The notes beneath the pieces were generated by a model. The model saw only the letters and a list, made by a program, of their open reading frames with translations. It was not told the origin of the DNA and did not search any database. This document shows positions 42,618 through 52,144 of a DNA stretch of 64,000 nt, in pieces (positions within the stretch are counted from its first letter, which is position 1; every line of letters begins with the position of its first letter). The position numbers and the translations under genes were made by a program. Source of the DNA: Planomonospora sp. ID67723 (GTDB lineage Bacteria; Actinomycetota; Actinomycetes; Streptosporangiales; Streptosporangiaceae); the NCBI RefSeq assembly GCF_015711605.1, contig NZ_JABTEZ010000002.1:496001-560000 (forward strand), in the 5' to 3' direction.

Positions 42618-44195
42618 TCAGAAGCGCAGGCCGTTCTTGGCCTGCCGCAGGTGGTCGAAGGAGGACAGGTCGGGCACCGTCCAGCCGTCCAGGTCGTACT
42701 CGTTCAGGCACTGGTCGACGAAGGCCTTGTAGCCGTCCACCTGGCCGCTGGCCGTCTGCGCGGCCAGCAGCTCCACGCGGGTGTTCTCGTGATTGCCCGC
42801 GTAGTTGCGCTCGTACAGCTCGTGCCGGCCGCCGAACTCGGTGCCCACGGCGTCCCAGAGCAGCTTCATCACCTTGATCCGCTCGACCGAGTCGATGCCG
42901 CCGGAGCCGCGCAGGTACTTGTCCAGGTAGGGCCGCACCTCGGGGTTCTTGAAGTCCTCGGCGCTGGAGTTGATGTAGATCAGGCCGCTGGCGATGTCCT
43001 GCTCGACGATCTCCTTGACCCGGGGGTAGCCGATCTGCATGAACCAGCGGTAGGCCAGGCCGTACTCCGGGTTGGGCAGGACCGCGCCGTTCTTCCACGG
43101 GACGGGGTTGCGCGCGGCCGCGTCCGACAGCCCCCAGAACAGGTTGCGCCAGGCCAGCACCTCGCCGATGCGGCTCTGCACGCCCCGGAAGTCCTTGGTG
43201 CCGGTGATCTCGACGGCCTTGGCGAGCAGGCCGGCGATGAACTCCAGCTTCACCGCCAGGCGGGTGCACCCGTGGAAGGTGAAGCGCTCGGGGAAGCCGG
43301 AGCGGCCGGTGAACAACTGCACCTTGCCGAGGTGGCCGTAGATGAAGACGTTCTCCCAGGGGATGAGCACCTTGTCCAGGACGAGGATCGTGTCGTTCTC
43401 GTCCAGCCGGGACGACAGCGGATAGTCGAACGGGCTGCCCATCACCGTCGCCGCGGCGGTGTAGGAGGGCCGGCAGATCAGCTTCAGCCCCGGCGCGTGC
43501 ATCGGGATGGTCGCCACCAGGGCGAACTTCTTGTCCTTGATGGGCAGGCCGTAGTGGGCGATGAAGTTGTAGTGGGTCAGCGCCGATCCGGTCGCCACCA
43601 CCTTCGCCCCGCTCACCACCAGGCCGGCGTCGGTCTCCTTCTCCACGTGCACGAAGACGTCGGCGACCTCGTCCGGCGGCCGGCTGCGGTCCACCGGCGG
43701 GTGCACGATCGCGTGGTTCCAGAACAGGACCTTCTCCTGCGACTCCCGATACCAGCGCCGCGCGTTGTCCGCGAACGGCTCGTAGAACTCGGCGTTGGCG
43801 CCGAGCGTGCCGAGGAAGGCCGCTTTGTAGTCGGGGCTGCGGCCCATCCATCCGTAGCTCATCCGCGCCCACGCGGCGATGGCGCGCTGGTTGGCCACCA
43901 GGTCCTCGGCGCTGCGCGGGGTGGTGAAGAAGCTGTGGGTGAAGCCGTCGCTGCCGGTGTCGGTCGGCACGACGAGCGCGTCACGCCGTTCCGGGTCGTG
44001 CAGCGCGTCGTAGAGCCTGGCGGTCATCCTGATCGGGTTGTGGAAGGCCGGGTGCGCGGTCACGTCCGCGACGCGGTCGCCGTACAGGTAGATCGCCCGG
44101 TCGTCGCGCAGGCTCTCGATGTACTCGGCGCCGGTCATCGGACGGGTCTTCGGCCGGGCGTCCGGAACCGGTGGCGCGTCCTGCAGGTCTGTCAT
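42618..44195 (-). CDS. HpaB-family flavin-dependent phenol hydroxylase, SgcC-like
   Basis: The 525-residue protein belongs to the 4-hydroxyphenylacetate 3-monooxygenase (oxygenase component) family. Features are [20 protein letters not shown] (about 18-37), [15 protein letters not shown] (about 290-304), [17 protein letters not shown] and the C-terminal [20 protein letters not shown]. It hydroxylates a phenol ortho to its hydroxyl using FADH2 from a separate reductase. In C-1027 the homologue SgcC acts on a carrier-bound chloro-beta-tyrosine; here the flavin reductase at 10,102 and the aminomutase support the same role with beta-tyrosyl-PCP. ATG 44195 follows GGGGAA; a longer start at 44240 has no site. 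It is co-directional with the next gene upstream (10-base gap). Confidence 0.92.
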   Translation of the reverse strand: MTDLQDAPPVPDARPKTRPMTGAEYIESLRDDRAIYLYGDRVADVTAHPAFHNPIRMTARLYDALHDPERRDALVVPTDTGSDGFTHSFFTTPRSAEDLVANQRAIAAWARMSYGWMGRSPDYKAAFLGTLGANAEFYEPFADNARRWYRESQEKVLFWNHAIVHPPVDRSRPPDEVADVFVHVEKETDAGLVVSGAKVVATGSALTHYNFIAHYGLPIKDKKFALVATIPMHAPGLKLICRPSYTAAATVMGSPFDYPLSSRLDENDTILVLDKVLIPWENVFIYGHLGKVQLFTGRSGFPERFTFHGCTRLAVKLEFIAGLLAKAVEITGTKDFRGVQSRIGEVLAWRNLFWGLSDAAARNPVPWKNGAVLPNPEYGLAYRWFMQIGYPRVKEIVEQDIASGLIYINSSAEDFKNPEVRPYLDKYLRGSGGIDSVERIKVMKLLWDAVGTEFGGRHELYERNYAGNHENTRVELLAAQTASGQVDGYKAFVDQCLNEYDLDGWTVPDLSSFDHLRQAKNGLRF

Positions 44196-44205
44196 GGCAA
44201 TTCCC

Positions 44206-45426
44206 CTATTCGAGCCCGAACCGGGCCTTGGCCAGATCACGCTTGGCGATGGTGGCGAGGAACGTCGAGACCCCCGCGTGGGTGACGAACATCGACATGT
44301 CCCGCCATACGCGCTCGATGCGCTCGCCGCTGCGGACGGCGCTCGACCCCGCCGTGGGGAACAGGTACGACTCGACCGCCCGCCAGCACAGGGCGACCGC
44401 CTCGTGGCAGATCCCGGCCAGGCCGAGCTCGTGCTCGTGGGTGACGGCGGCCGCTCCGGCGGCGCTCGCCTCGCGCCACTGGCGGGCGGCGTCCAGCGTC
44501 GCCGCCTCCGCCGTGGCGATCAGACCGGCGGCCTTGCCGTACCTGAACTGGAAGTCAGGGTCCTCGCTGCGCGTCACGATGGGCGGGAACGGCGTCGTCC
44601 GCGTCCGCATGAGGTCCTCGTACGCGTCCAGGGCGCCCCTGGCCATGCCGACGGCGAGCAGCGCGTCCTCCAAGACCATGAAGCTGAGCTGCCCGCCCCC
44701 GTAGGCGGGGCCGTGCAGCGCGCGTCCCGGTGTGCCTCCGGTGACGTCGACCTGGCTCATGTGGTGCTTGATCGTGTAGCGGTCGGGGACGCGGCCGTTC
44801 TCCATGCGGATGCTGTGCGACCCGCTGCCCTTCAGCCCCAGCGCCTGACCCCAGTCGTCCAGGCGGGTCCACTCGCTGCGGGGGGCGATGAACAGCATGG
44901 GCTCGCCCGACTCGAGCAGGGCGTGGCCCATGAAGTGAGTGGCGTACGGCGAGCCGGAACAGTAGCCCCAGGTGCCGTTGATCAGCCAGTCCCCGTCGGC
45001 GGTGCGCTCGGCACTCCCGCCGGGCATCACGGTCGCGGGGCAGACGAACTCGCCGGAGGCGAAGATCTCCTCCTGGGCGCGCTCGCCGAAGAGCGTGGCG
45101 GCGGGCAGCGCGTGCGCGGCGCCCAGGCAGTACATCCACCCCGTCGACGGGCAGCCTCTGGTGAGGTTGATCGCCACGCGGACGAAGGTGTCGATCCCGA
45201 ACTCGTAGCCGCCGAACCGGCGGGGCACCAGGATCCGGTAGAAGCCGGCCCGGGAGAACTCCTCGTGGACGTCCTGGCCGTAGAACGTGCGCTGCTCGGT
45301 CTCGGCCTGGCGCTCGACCAGTGCGGGAATCATGGCCTCCGCCCTGGCGACCACGTCCTCGGGAGTGAGGCCAGGCTCGGGCGGTACGGCGAGGCGGTGC
45401 TCGAAAACAGTGGTGTCGACACCCAT
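44206..45426 (-). CDS. Acyl-CoA dehydrogenase-like flavin monooxygenase (group D)
   Basis: The 406-residue protein has an acyl-CoA dehydrogenase fold but lacks the catalytic Glu context of true dehydrogenases. It shows [36 protein letters not shown] (about 88-103), [16 protein letters not shown] and a C-terminal [17 protein letters not shown]. The pattern matches HsaA/HpaB-related oxygenases, such as those that hydroxylate phenols or N atoms using reduced flavin. It lies 10 bases from the HpaB-type gene and probably shares its reductase. Role: a second hydroxylation, or an epoxidation of the core (C-1027 also uses the flavin reductase for an epoxidase). ATG 45426 is preceded by GAGGA. Confidence 0.85.
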   Translation of the reverse strand: MGVDTTVFEHRLAVPPEPGLTPEDVVARAEAMIPALVERQAETEQRTFYGQDVHEEFSRAGFYRILVPRRFGGYEFGIDTFVRVAINLTRGCPSTGWMYCLGAAHALPAATLFGERAQEEIFASGEFVCPATVMPGGSAERTADGDWLINGTWGYCSGSPYATHFMGHALLESGEPMLFIAPRSEWTRLDDWGQALGLKGSGSHSIRMENGRVPDRYTIKHHMSQVDVTGGTPGRALHGPAYGGGQLSFMVLEDALLAVGMARGALDAYEDLMRTRTTPFPPIVTRSEDPDFQFRYGKAAGLIATAEAATLDAARQWREASAAGAAAVTHEHELGLAGICHEAVALCWRAVESYLFPTAGSSAVRSGERIERVWRDMSMFVTHAGVSTFLATIAKRDLAKARFGLE

Positions 45427-45489
45427 CGCTATGCGAGTCCTCACGGTTTCGTGGACGAATAGGGCACGTGGTCAGCGTCACATCCACGA

Positions 45490-45596
45490 TTTTCCGGCGC
45501 ATCTCCCGGAGTGCTGTTTCGCCTGCCAGGAGTTTTCCCGGCGCATCTGCCGGAGTACTGTTTCGCCTGCCAGGAGTTTTCCCGGCGCCTTTCCGG
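45490..45596. repeat. Tandem 44-base repeats in a divergent promoter region
   Basis: Two near-identical units (45490-45532, 43 bases; 45533-45576, 44 bases) and a partial third (45577-45596) occur between the ACAD-like gene (minus) and the methyltransferase gene (plus). Each unit holds CTGTTTCGCCTGCCAGGAG. An inverted version, GGAAAACTGGCAG, lies at 45616-45628. The 322-base gap shows no gene. The arrangement suggests multiple binding sites for a regulator. Confidence 0.8.
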
Positions 45597-45748
45597 CCGC
45601 CGACGTGAGCCCTGCGGAAAACTGGCAGCGAGGGGAAAACGGCCTGCAGCTTACTGCCCGCCGAAAGCCTGGTTCCGGCCCGTGCCGCCGAGCAGGATCG
45701 GAGGCGTAAGCAAACGGAATGCGAAACCGGTGAGAAAGAGGCAGTGAC

Positions 45749-46555
45749 ATGACAGTGCTCGCGTCCGTACCGAACGGGAAAACGGCTGTGGCCATTGACG
45801 ACGTCACCGGGGAGGGCAACGTCTACGGCGACGACGTCAGCGAGATCTACGATCTGCTCTACCGGCGCCGGGGCAAGGACTACCGGAAAGAGGCCGAGGT
45901 CGTGGCCCGCCTCGTCCGCGAGCACGCGCCCCACGCGGACTCCTTGCTGGACGTGGCCTGCGGCACCGGGGAGCACCTCAGATGGCTGCGGGAGAGCTTT
46001 CCCCGCGTCGCGGGGCTGGAGCTGTCGGAGGGGATGCGGGCACGCGCCGAGGCCAAGCTGCCGGGTGTCACGGTCCACCCGGGCGACATCCGCGACTTCC
46101 GGCTCGGCCGGCAGTTCGACGCCGTGTGCAGCCTCTTCGCCACGGTCGGCTACATGGAGGGCACGGACGAGCTCGACGCCGCGGTGGCGAGCATGGGCCG
46201 GCACGTGGCGCCCGGCGGGGTGCTCATCGTGGAGCCCTGGTACTTCAGGGACGGCTTCGTCGACGGGTACATCGGCGACGACGTCGTGCGCGAGGACGGA
46301 CGGACCATCGCCAGGGTGGCGCGGTCCTTCCGGGTGGGAGACACCGTGCGGGTGCAGGCCCACTTCGTGGTGGCCGACGGCGCCGGCATACGCACCTTCG
46401 AGCACACGCAGGTGATGAGCCTGTTCTCGCGCAAGGAGTACGCGACGGCCTTCGAGCGGGCCGGTTTCACGGCCACCTGCCTGGAGGAGACCGGCGCCAT
46501 GCTGGCCGGTCGCTGCCTGTTCCTCGGCGTGCGGCAGGACGGAACCGCTAGGTGA
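45749..46555 (+). CDS. SAM-dependent aminosugar N-methyltransferase, DesVI/TylM1/SgcA5-like
   Basis: The 268-residue enzyme has the SAM-binding motif LLDVACGTGEHLRWL (about 65-79) and family motifs GVTVHPGDIRDFRLG and VEPWYFRDGFVDGY. These match N,N-dimethyltransferases of deoxyaminosugars (DesVI, TylM1). A GYM segment after FDAVCSLFATV is also characteristic. With the adjacent aminotransferase it would make a dimethylamino sugar; C-1027 has such a pair (SgcA4, SgcA5) for its 4-dimethylamino sugar, and kedarcidin has a comparable sugar. No other sugar gene (dehydratase, epimerase, glycosyltransferase) is in the window. ATG 45749 has AAAGAGGCAG upstream. It ends within the GTG of the aminotransferase gene. 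Confidence 0.9.
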   Translation: MTVLASVPNGKTAVAIDDVTGEGNVYGDDVSEIYDLLYRRRGKDYRKEAEVVARLVREHAPHADSLLDVACGTGEHLRWLRESFPRVAGLELSEGMRARAEAKLPGVTVHPGDIRDFRLGRQFDAVCSLFATVGYMEGTDELDAAVASMGRHVAPGGVLIVEPWYFRDGFVDGYIGDDVVREDGRTIARVARSFRVGDTVRVQAHFVVADGAGIRTFEHTQVMSLFSRKEYATAFERAGFTATCLEETGAMLAGRCLFLGVRQDGTAR

Positions 46556-47661
46556 TCCCCCTGTTCAAGGTGGAGATGGCGGCCGACGCCGCCGACCGCG
46601 TCACGGCCGTCCTGGACAGCGGCATGCTCGGCCACGGGCCGCTGGTCGGGGAGTTCGAGCGCGAGCTCGGCGCCCGGCTCGGCAACCCTCATGTGGCCGC
46701 GCTGAACAACGGCACCTCCGGCCTGCAGCTCGCGCTGCGCCTGGCCGGCGCCGCCGACCGGCCGGGCGGCGAGGTGCTCAGCACCCCGTTCACCTTCGAG
46801 GCGACGAACTGGAGCATCCTGGCCGGCGGCCAGCGCATCACCTGGGTGGACATCGACCCGGCCACGCTCAACATGGACCTGGACGACCTGGCGAAGAAGA
46901 TCACCCCCCTGACTCGCGCGATCATGGTGGTGCACTGGGGCGGCTCCCCGGTGGACGTCGACCGGCTCACGCGCGTCCTGGACGACGCCGAGGCGGCCCA
47001 CGGCCACCGCCCGGTGGTCGTGGAGGACTGCGCCCAGGCGTGGGGCGCCCGCGTCCACGGCCGCCCGCTCGGCAACCACGGCAACCTGTGCGTCTTCAGC
47101 TTCCACGCGACCAAGCACCTCAGCTGCGGCACCGGTGGCCTGCTCGTCCTGCGCGGCGAGCAGGACCTGCTGCGCGCCCGCCGGCTGCGCTTCTTCGGCA
47201 TCGAACGGGACGCCGACCGGGTGCACGCCGACTACGACGTGCCCGAGTGGGGCTACAACTTCTACATGAACGAGATCTCCGCCGCCATCGGCCTGAGCAG
47301 CCTGACCGCGGTGGACGACCGGATCGCCCGGCACCGCGGCAACGCGGCGTTCTACGACGCGGAGCTGGCCGGCGTGCCCGGTCTGGAGCTGACCGCGCGG
47401 AGCGAGGGGCTGGAGTCGTCGTTCTGGCTCTACCCCGTCAAGGTGGACGACCGCGCCGGGTTCATGCGGAAGATGGCCGAGGCCGGAGTGGAGGTCAGCA
47501 TGGTGTCGCGGCGGAACGACGCGCACGGTTGCGCGCCGCCGGGGCGGGCGCTGCCGGGGCTGGAGGCCGTGCACGACCGGGTGGTGCACATCCCGGTCGG
47601 CTGGTGGCTGTCGGAGGAGGACCGGGCGCACATCGCGCGCACGATCAGATCCGGCTGGTAG
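46552..47661 (+). CDS. DegT/DnrJ/EryC1-type sugar aminotransferase
   Basis: The 369-residue PLP enzyme has NNGTSGLQLALRLAGA (phosphate-binding segment, about 52-67), EDCAQAWGA (about 159-167) and SFHATKHLSCGTGG with the PLP Lys (about 185). It catalyses amination of a keto-sugar nucleotide from glutamate. It is coupled to the N-methyltransferase gene (GTG overlaps the stop), a typical order for dimethylamino sugars. The C-terminal metal-and-sugar-binding block is shorter than in some relatives, but the total length is normal (about 370). It is the last plus-strand gene before a minus-strand Mo-enzyme/Paa operon; the gap is short. Confidence 0.9.
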   Translation: MIPLFKVEMAADAADRVTAVLDSGMLGHGPLVGEFERELGARLGNPHVAALNNGTSGLQLALRLAGAADRPGGEVLSTPFTFEATNWSILAGGQRITWVDIDPATLNMDLDDLAKKITPLTRAIMVVHWGGSPVDVDRLTRVLDDAEAAHGHRPVVVEDCAQAWGARVHGRPLGNHGNLCVFSFHATKHLSCGTGGLLVLRGEQDLLRARRLRFFGIERDADRVHADYDVPEWGYNFYMNEISAAIGLSSLTAVDDRIARHRGNAAFYDAELAGVPGLELTARSEGLESSFWLYPVKVDDRAGFMRKMAEAGVEVSMVSRRNDAHGCAPPGRALPGLEAVHDRVVHIPVGWWLSEEDRAHIARTIRSGW

Positions 47662-47715
47662 GCGGCACGAGTCCGGCTCGTGCCGCCGTTCCCTATCCCT
47701 TGCCCGGCTTCGCTG

Positions 47716-49851
47716 TCATGCGCTGACTTTGCTGATCGTCACGGGAACCGCGTTGAACACCGCGTTGCCCGACACCGGGTCGATGACCCTCTCGTCGGTC
47801 AGCGCGTTGGCGTTGACGCCGGCGTGCTCGACCGCCACCGGCTGCCCTTTCCCCGCATGGCCCCACCCGTGCGGGAGGCTGACCACGCCGGGCATGATCG
47901 ATTCGGTGGGCTCGACGGGCACCACGACCTCGCCGGCGGCAGACCGTACCAGCGCCTGATCGCCCAGCCCGAGCCGGGCGACGTCGTCGGGGTGCACGTG
48001 CAGGGTGCACCGGTTGCTCCCGCCGACCAGCGTGGGCACGTTGTGCAGCCAGCTGTTGTTGGAGCGGAGCTGGCGCCGCCCGATGAGCAGGATCTGCGAG
48101 CCGGGTGCGGTGCGCCGGGCGCGCAGCCGGCGCGCCTCCTCGACCATCGCCGCGGGCGCCAGCTCGACCCGTCCCGACGGCGTGCGCAGCAACTCGCCGA
48201 GCCGGGGCTCCAGCGGGCCCAGGTCGATGCCGTGCGGCCGGGCCAGCAGGTCCTTCAGCGAGAGCTTGTAGGCGCCGAGCCGCAGCAGGGCGTCGAGCAT
48301 CAGCTCGGGCCCGCTGTCGCCGCCGAGCTCGGCCCGCAGGCCCGCCGCGTCGCCGAGCACCTGGCCGACGATCGCCTCGTCGAGCGCGGCCGGATCCGCC
48401 TGGGCGCCCTGGCCCGCCGCGATGAGCGTGAGCCTGGCCAGGATCTCCGCCTCGGAACGCTGATCGGGGTCCAGCGGGAGGACGGCGGGCGAGAACCTGG
48501 CGTAGTTGCGCACCGTCACGGTGGACAGCAGGAAGTCGTAGTGCGGCATCTGCAGCATCCGCGGCGGCGGCAGGATGACGTCGGCGTGCTTGGTGGTCTC
48601 GTTGAGATAGGGGTCGACGCACACCATGAAGTCGAGCCCGGCCATCGCCCGGTCCAGGCGCGGGCCGTTGGGGGCGGACAGCACGAGGTTGCCCGCCACC
48701 GTCACCATGGCCCTCACCTGGCCCTCGCCCGGCGTCTCCAGTTCGTCGGCGAGAGTGGAGACCGGCAGCTCGCCCATCACCTCCGGCAGGTCGCGCACCC
48801 GGCTGCGCCAGTGGCCCGTGGTGAACGGTTCACGCGGCCGGAAGATCTCCGCGATGGCCGGCCGGGTGAACATGACGCCACCGGGCCTGTCGAAGTTGCC
48901 GGTCAGCACGTTGATCACGTCGACCAGCCACTGCGTGAGCGTGCCGAACTCCGAGGTGCAGGTGCCGATCCTGGTGTAGACGGCCGCCGTGGGCGCCGCC
49001 GCCAGGCCGCGGGCCAGCGCGACGATGCGATCGGCGGGCACGCGGCAGATCTCCGCGGCCGCTTCCGGGGTGTGCGCGGCGACCGTCTCGCGCAGCTCGT
49101 CCAGGCCGTCGACGTCGAGGTCGATCGACGTCAGCTCCTCGGCCAGCAGGGTGTGCACGACGGCCATCAGCAGGTGGGCGTCGGTGCCCGGGCGGACGAA
49201 CAGGTGCTCGTCGGCCATGGCGGCGGTCCTGGTGCGCCGCGGGTCGGCCACGACCAGCCTGCCGCCGCGCCGGCGCAGCGCCTTGAGCCTGCCGGGGAAG
49301 TCGGGGGCGGCGCACAGCGAGCCGTGCGACTCGGCCGGATTGGCGCCGATGACCAGCAGGAAGTCGGTGCGGTCGAGATCGGGCACGGCGATCGCGAAGG
49401 GATCGCCGAGCATGAGGCCGCACGCCACCTGCTTGGGGATCTGGTCGATGGTGCTGGCGGAGTAGACGTTGCGGGTGCCGAGCGACTGGGTGAGCGGCAT
49501 CCGATACATGAACCCCGCCATTGTGTGGAATGTCGGGTTTCCGAAGTAGACGGCGACGGCGTCGCGCCCGTGCTCCGAGATCACCCGCCCCAGGCCGCGC
49601 TCGACCGCCTCGAAGGCCGCCTCCCACGACGCCTCCCGCAGCTCCCCGTCCTGGCGCACGAGCGGATGACGCAGCCGGGAGGGGTCCTCGTCGAGCGTCC
49701 CGAGGCTGGCGCCCTTGGGGCAGATGTAACCGCGCGAGAACGGGTCGTCGGCATCCCCCTTGACGGAGAGGACGTGACCCGTCTGGTCCAGCTGCAGGCG
49801 CAGGCCGCAGACGGCGTCACAGATGGGGCAGGTTCGGTGCGCGATGGTCAT
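47716..49851 (-). CDS. Molybdopterin-dependent oxidoreductase
   Basis: The 711-residue protein has an N-terminal 4Fe-4S motif, CPICDAVCG (residues about 8-16, CxxCxxxC) plus CPKG near 46. The molybdopterin domain includes VYFGNPTFHTMAGF (about 99-112), GANPAESHG (about 168-176) and VADPRRTRTAAMADEHL (about 200-216), and the C-terminal dinucleotide-binding domain has VPTLVGGSNRCTLHVHP (about 590-606). It belongs to the DMSO reductase/formate dehydrogenase-like superfamily, with no TAT signal seen. The substrate is not readable. It is at the 3' end of the Paa-like operon and close to PaaE (21-base gap), so it may act in the same pathway. Mo-enzymes are unusual in enediyne clusters. Confidence 0.88.
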   Translation of the reverse strand: MTIAHRTCPICDAVCGLRLQLDQTGHVLSVKGDADDPFSRGYICPKGASLGTLDEDPSRLRHPLVRQDGELREASWEAAFEAVERGLGRVISEHGRDAVAVYFGNPTFHTMAGFMYRMPLTQSLGTRNVYSASTIDQIPKQVACGLMLGDPFAIAVPDLDRTDFLLVIGANPAESHGSLCAAPDFPGRLKALRRRGGRLVVADPRRTRTAAMADEHLFVRPGTDAHLLMAVVHTLLAEELTSIDLDVDGLDELRETVAAHTPEAAAEICRVPADRIVALARGLAAAPTAAVYTRIGTCTSEFGTLTQWLVDVINVLTGNFDRPGGVMFTRPAIAEIFRPREPFTTGHWRSRVRDLPEVMGELPVSTLADELETPGEGQVRAMVTVAGNLVLSAPNGPRLDRAMAGLDFMVCVDPYLNETTKHADVILPPPRMLQMPHYDFLLSTVTVRNYARFSPAVLPLDPDQRSEAEILARLTLIAAGQGAQADPAALDEAIVGQVLGDAAGLRAELGGDSGPELMLDALLRLGAYKLSLKDLLARPHGIDLGPLEPRLGELLRTPSGRVELAPAAMVEEARRLRARRTAPGSQILLIGRRQLRSNNSWLHNVPTLVGGSNRCTLHVHPDDVARLGLGDQALVRSAAGEVVVPVEPTESIMPGVVSLPHGWGHAGKGQPVAVEHAGVNANALTDERVIDPVSGNAVFNAVPVTISKVSA

Positions 49852-49872
49852 GGGTACTCCCGATGCCGAAGA

Positions 49873-50955
49873 TCACAGGACGTCGAAGTCGATACGCACG
49901 CGGTCCGTGAGCGGCACCGCCTGGCAGGTCAGGATGTCGCCCGCCGCCCGGTCCTCGTCGGTGAGCGCCCACGTGCGCGCCATGCGCACCTCGCCCTCGA
50001 CGACGCGGGCGCGGCAGGTGCCGCAGACGCCGGTCTGGCAGGAGTAGGGCACGTCGGGGCGGGCCGCCATGACCGCGTCGAGCACGCTGCGCCCCGGCTC
50101 CAGGGGCACGGTCGTGACCCGGCCGTCCATGACGACGCTCACCTCCGCCGCGTCGCCGGCGGGCTCCGTCCGGCTCTCACGGGGACTCTCGCCCACGTGG
50201 AACAGCTCGGTGCGGACCGTGGCGGGGTCGACGCCGTGGCCGGCCAGGGCGGCTGCGGCCTCGCTCACCATGCCCGCCGGGCCGCACACGAACCACTCGT
50301 CGACCTCGGCGGGCCGTACCAGCCGGGGCAGCAGCACGTCCAGCGTCGCGCGATCCAGCCGGCCGCGGGGCAGGCCCGCCCGCGGTTGCTCGCGGGAGAA
50401 CAGGTGCACCAGGTGCAGCCGCCGCGGATGGCGGTCCTTCAGATCGCCCAGCTCGTCGGCGAACATCGTCGAGGAGGCCGCGCGGTTGCCGTACAGGACC
50501 GTGAAGCGGCTGCCCGGCTCGGTGTCCAGCGCCGTGGCGACGAGCGACAGCACGGGGGTGATGCCCGAGCCCGCGGCCACGGCGGCGTAGCGGCGGCGGC
50601 GCGCGGGATCGAACGGCACGCCGAAGGTGCCGACGGGCGACAGCAGTTCGAGCTGATCGCCCGGTGTCAGGTCCCGGGCCGCATGGGAGGAGAACGTCCC
50701 GCCGGGCACGAGGCGCACGCCGAGGCGCAGCCTGCCGCGTGCCGTCAGCTCGCGCGGGGTGGAGCACAGCGAATAGGCGCGGCGGATCTGGCGGCCGTCC
50801 ACCGGCAGGCGCACCGTGACGTGCTGGCCGGGAGTGAAGGCGAAGGCGTCCGTCAGCTCGTCCGGGACCACGCAGGTCACCTCGACCGCGCTGCCGTCGG
50901 CGGCGACCGGCGTGACCGACTCCACGCGGACGCGGTGGAACCGCGGCCTGGCCAT
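49873..50955 (-). CDS. paaE: PaaE-like reductase of a phenylacetyl-CoA epoxidase
   Basis: The 360-residue protein has an FAD-binding ferredoxin-reductase domain (RRAYSLCSTP about 58-67; GSGITPVLSL about 129-138), a nucleotide-binding part (WFVCGPAGMVSEA about 223-235) and a C-terminal plant-type 2Fe-2S domain with CQTGVCGTC (Cys spacing CxxxxCxxC) followed by a distal Cys in ILTCQA. This is the electron supply of the PaaABC(D)E multicomponent epoxidase. It overlaps PaaD by one base (ATGA-like end) and forms a block with paaD, paaC and the paaA-paaB fusion. Confidence 0.93.
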   Translation of the reverse strand: MARPRFHRVRVESVTPVAADGSAVEVTCVVPDELTDAFAFTPGQHVTVRLPVDGRQIRRAYSLCSTPRELTARGRLRLGVRLVPGGTFSSHAARDLTPGDQLELLSPVGTFGVPFDPARRRRYAAVAAGSGITPVLSLVATALDTEPGSRFTVLYGNRAASSTMFADELGDLKDRHPRRLHLVHLFSREQPRAGLPRGRLDRATLDVLLPRLVRPAEVDEWFVCGPAGMVSEAAAALAGHGVDPATVRTELFHVGESPRESRTEPAGDAAEVSVVMDGRVTTVPLEPGRSVLDAVMAARPDVPYSCQTGVCGTCRARVVEGEVRMARTWALTDEDRAAGDILTCQAVPLTDRVRIDFDVL

Positions 50956-51416
50956 CAGTGCGCCTTCATGTGCTCGAAGGGCTCGCCGCAGCCCGTGCAG
51001 CGCCGCAACGCCATGCAGGCGGCCGCGCCGCAACTGGCCAGCTCCGTCGTGTCGGGGGAGGAGCACCGCGGGCACCCCGGCGCGAGCATCGGCAGCGACA
51101 GCCGGCCCGGCGGTGCGATGCCCGCGTCGGCGAGCTTGGCCCGTGCGGTCTCGCTCAGCCAGTCGGTCGTCCACGGCGGCGACAGCGAGACCACCACCTC
51201 CACCCCCGTCGCGCCCGCCGCCCGCGCCGCCGCGGCCACGTCCGCCTTGATGAACTCGAGCGCCGGGCAGCCGAGATAGGTGGGGGTGACGGTGATGACC
51301 GCGTGGCCGCCGTCGTCGACGCTCACCCCGCGCAGCATGCCCAGCTCCCCGATGGACAGCACGCGCAGCTCGGGGTCGGGCACCGCCGCCACCGCCGCTT
51401 CCACGCGCGCCCTCAC
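50955..51416 (-). CDS. paaD: PaaD-like iron-sulfur assembly protein
   Basis: The 153-residue protein has the DUF59/PaaD N-terminal part (about 1-100; DPELRVLSIGELGMLRGV, then TPTYLGCPALEF) and a zinc-ribbon-like C terminus with four or more Cys (PGCPRCSSPDTT, SCGAAACMAL and CTGCGEPFEHMKAH). PaaD helps mature the diiron epoxidase or its partner. GTG 51416 overlaps PaaC by four bases. Its gene order (paaA-B-C-D-E) is canonical. Confidence 0.9.
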   Translation of the reverse strand: MRARVEAAVAAVPDPELRVLSIGELGMLRGVSVDDGGHAVITVTPTYLGCPALEFIKADVAAAARAAGATGVEVVVSLSPPWTTDWLSETARAKLADAGIAPPGRLSLPMLAPGCPRCSSPDTTELASCGAAACMALRRCTGCGEPFEHMKAH

Positions 51417-52144
51417 CAGCGTGCTCCCGCATGCGCCCGGTGGACGGACTGCATCTCCGCCAGCAGCGGGCCGAGCCACTCGGTGTGCCGGCCGTGCCGG
51501 CCGCCCGTGGCCGCCCAGCCGTCCTGCGGCCGGGACAGCGTCGCCTCGCCGAGCACCTTCTCGACCACCCGCAGCCACGGCTCCCGCAGCGTCGCCGGGT
51601 CCAGGCCCGCCTCGGGCGCCGTCCACGGCTCGAACAGCTCGTGGGTGTACGGCCACACCTCCTCGACGGCGTCACGCATGCGCCGGTGCGACAGCGGCGT
51701 CCCGTCACCCAGGCGGATCGTCCAGGCGGAGGCGTAGCTCACGTGGAAGGCGCTCTCCTTCGCGGCCTTGGCGGCGATGCCGGCCAGCCGGGGTTCGGCG
51801 GTGCGGGCCAGCCGGCTGAACAGCAGCTTCTGGTAGGCGGCCAGGAACAGCGTCTTGGCCACGGTCGTGCCGAAGTCGCCGTTGGGCAGCTCGACGAGTT
51901 GCGCGTTGCGGAACCCGGCCTCGTCGCGCAGGAACGCCAGCGCGTCCTCGTCCCGGCCGGCGCCTTCGAGCTCGCCGGCGTAGCCGAGGAACGCCCGCGC
52001 CTGCCCCAGCTGGTCCAGCGCGACGTTGGCCAGCGCCACCTCCTCCTCCAGCTGCGGCGCCCTCGCGCACCACTCCGCGGTGCGCTGCGCGGCCACGAGC
52101 GCGTCGTCGCCGAGCCCGAGAAGGTAGTCGAACAGGCTGGTCAC
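51413..52144 (-). CDS. paaC: PaaC-like structural subunit
   Basis: The 243-residue ferritin-like protein has [19 protein letters not shown] (about 8-26), [16 protein letters not shown] (about 38-53) and [20 protein letters not shown] (about 128-147). PaaC is the non-catalytic ferritin-like partner of PaaA in the phenylacetyl-CoA epoxidase. It overlaps the upstream fused gene (GTGA) and paaD. Confidence 0.93.
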   Translation of the reverse strand: MTSLFDYLLGLGDDALVAAQRTAEWCARAPQLEEEVALANVALDQLGQARAFLGYAGELEGAGRDEDALAFLRDEAGFRNAQLVELPNGDFGTTVAKTLFLAAYQKLLFSRLARTAEPRLAGIAAKAAKESAFHVSYASAWTIRLGDGTPLSHRRMRDAVEEVWPYTHELFEPWTAPEAGLDPATLREPWLRVVEKVLGEATLSRPQDGWAATGGRHGRHTEWLGPLLAEMQSVHRAHAGARW

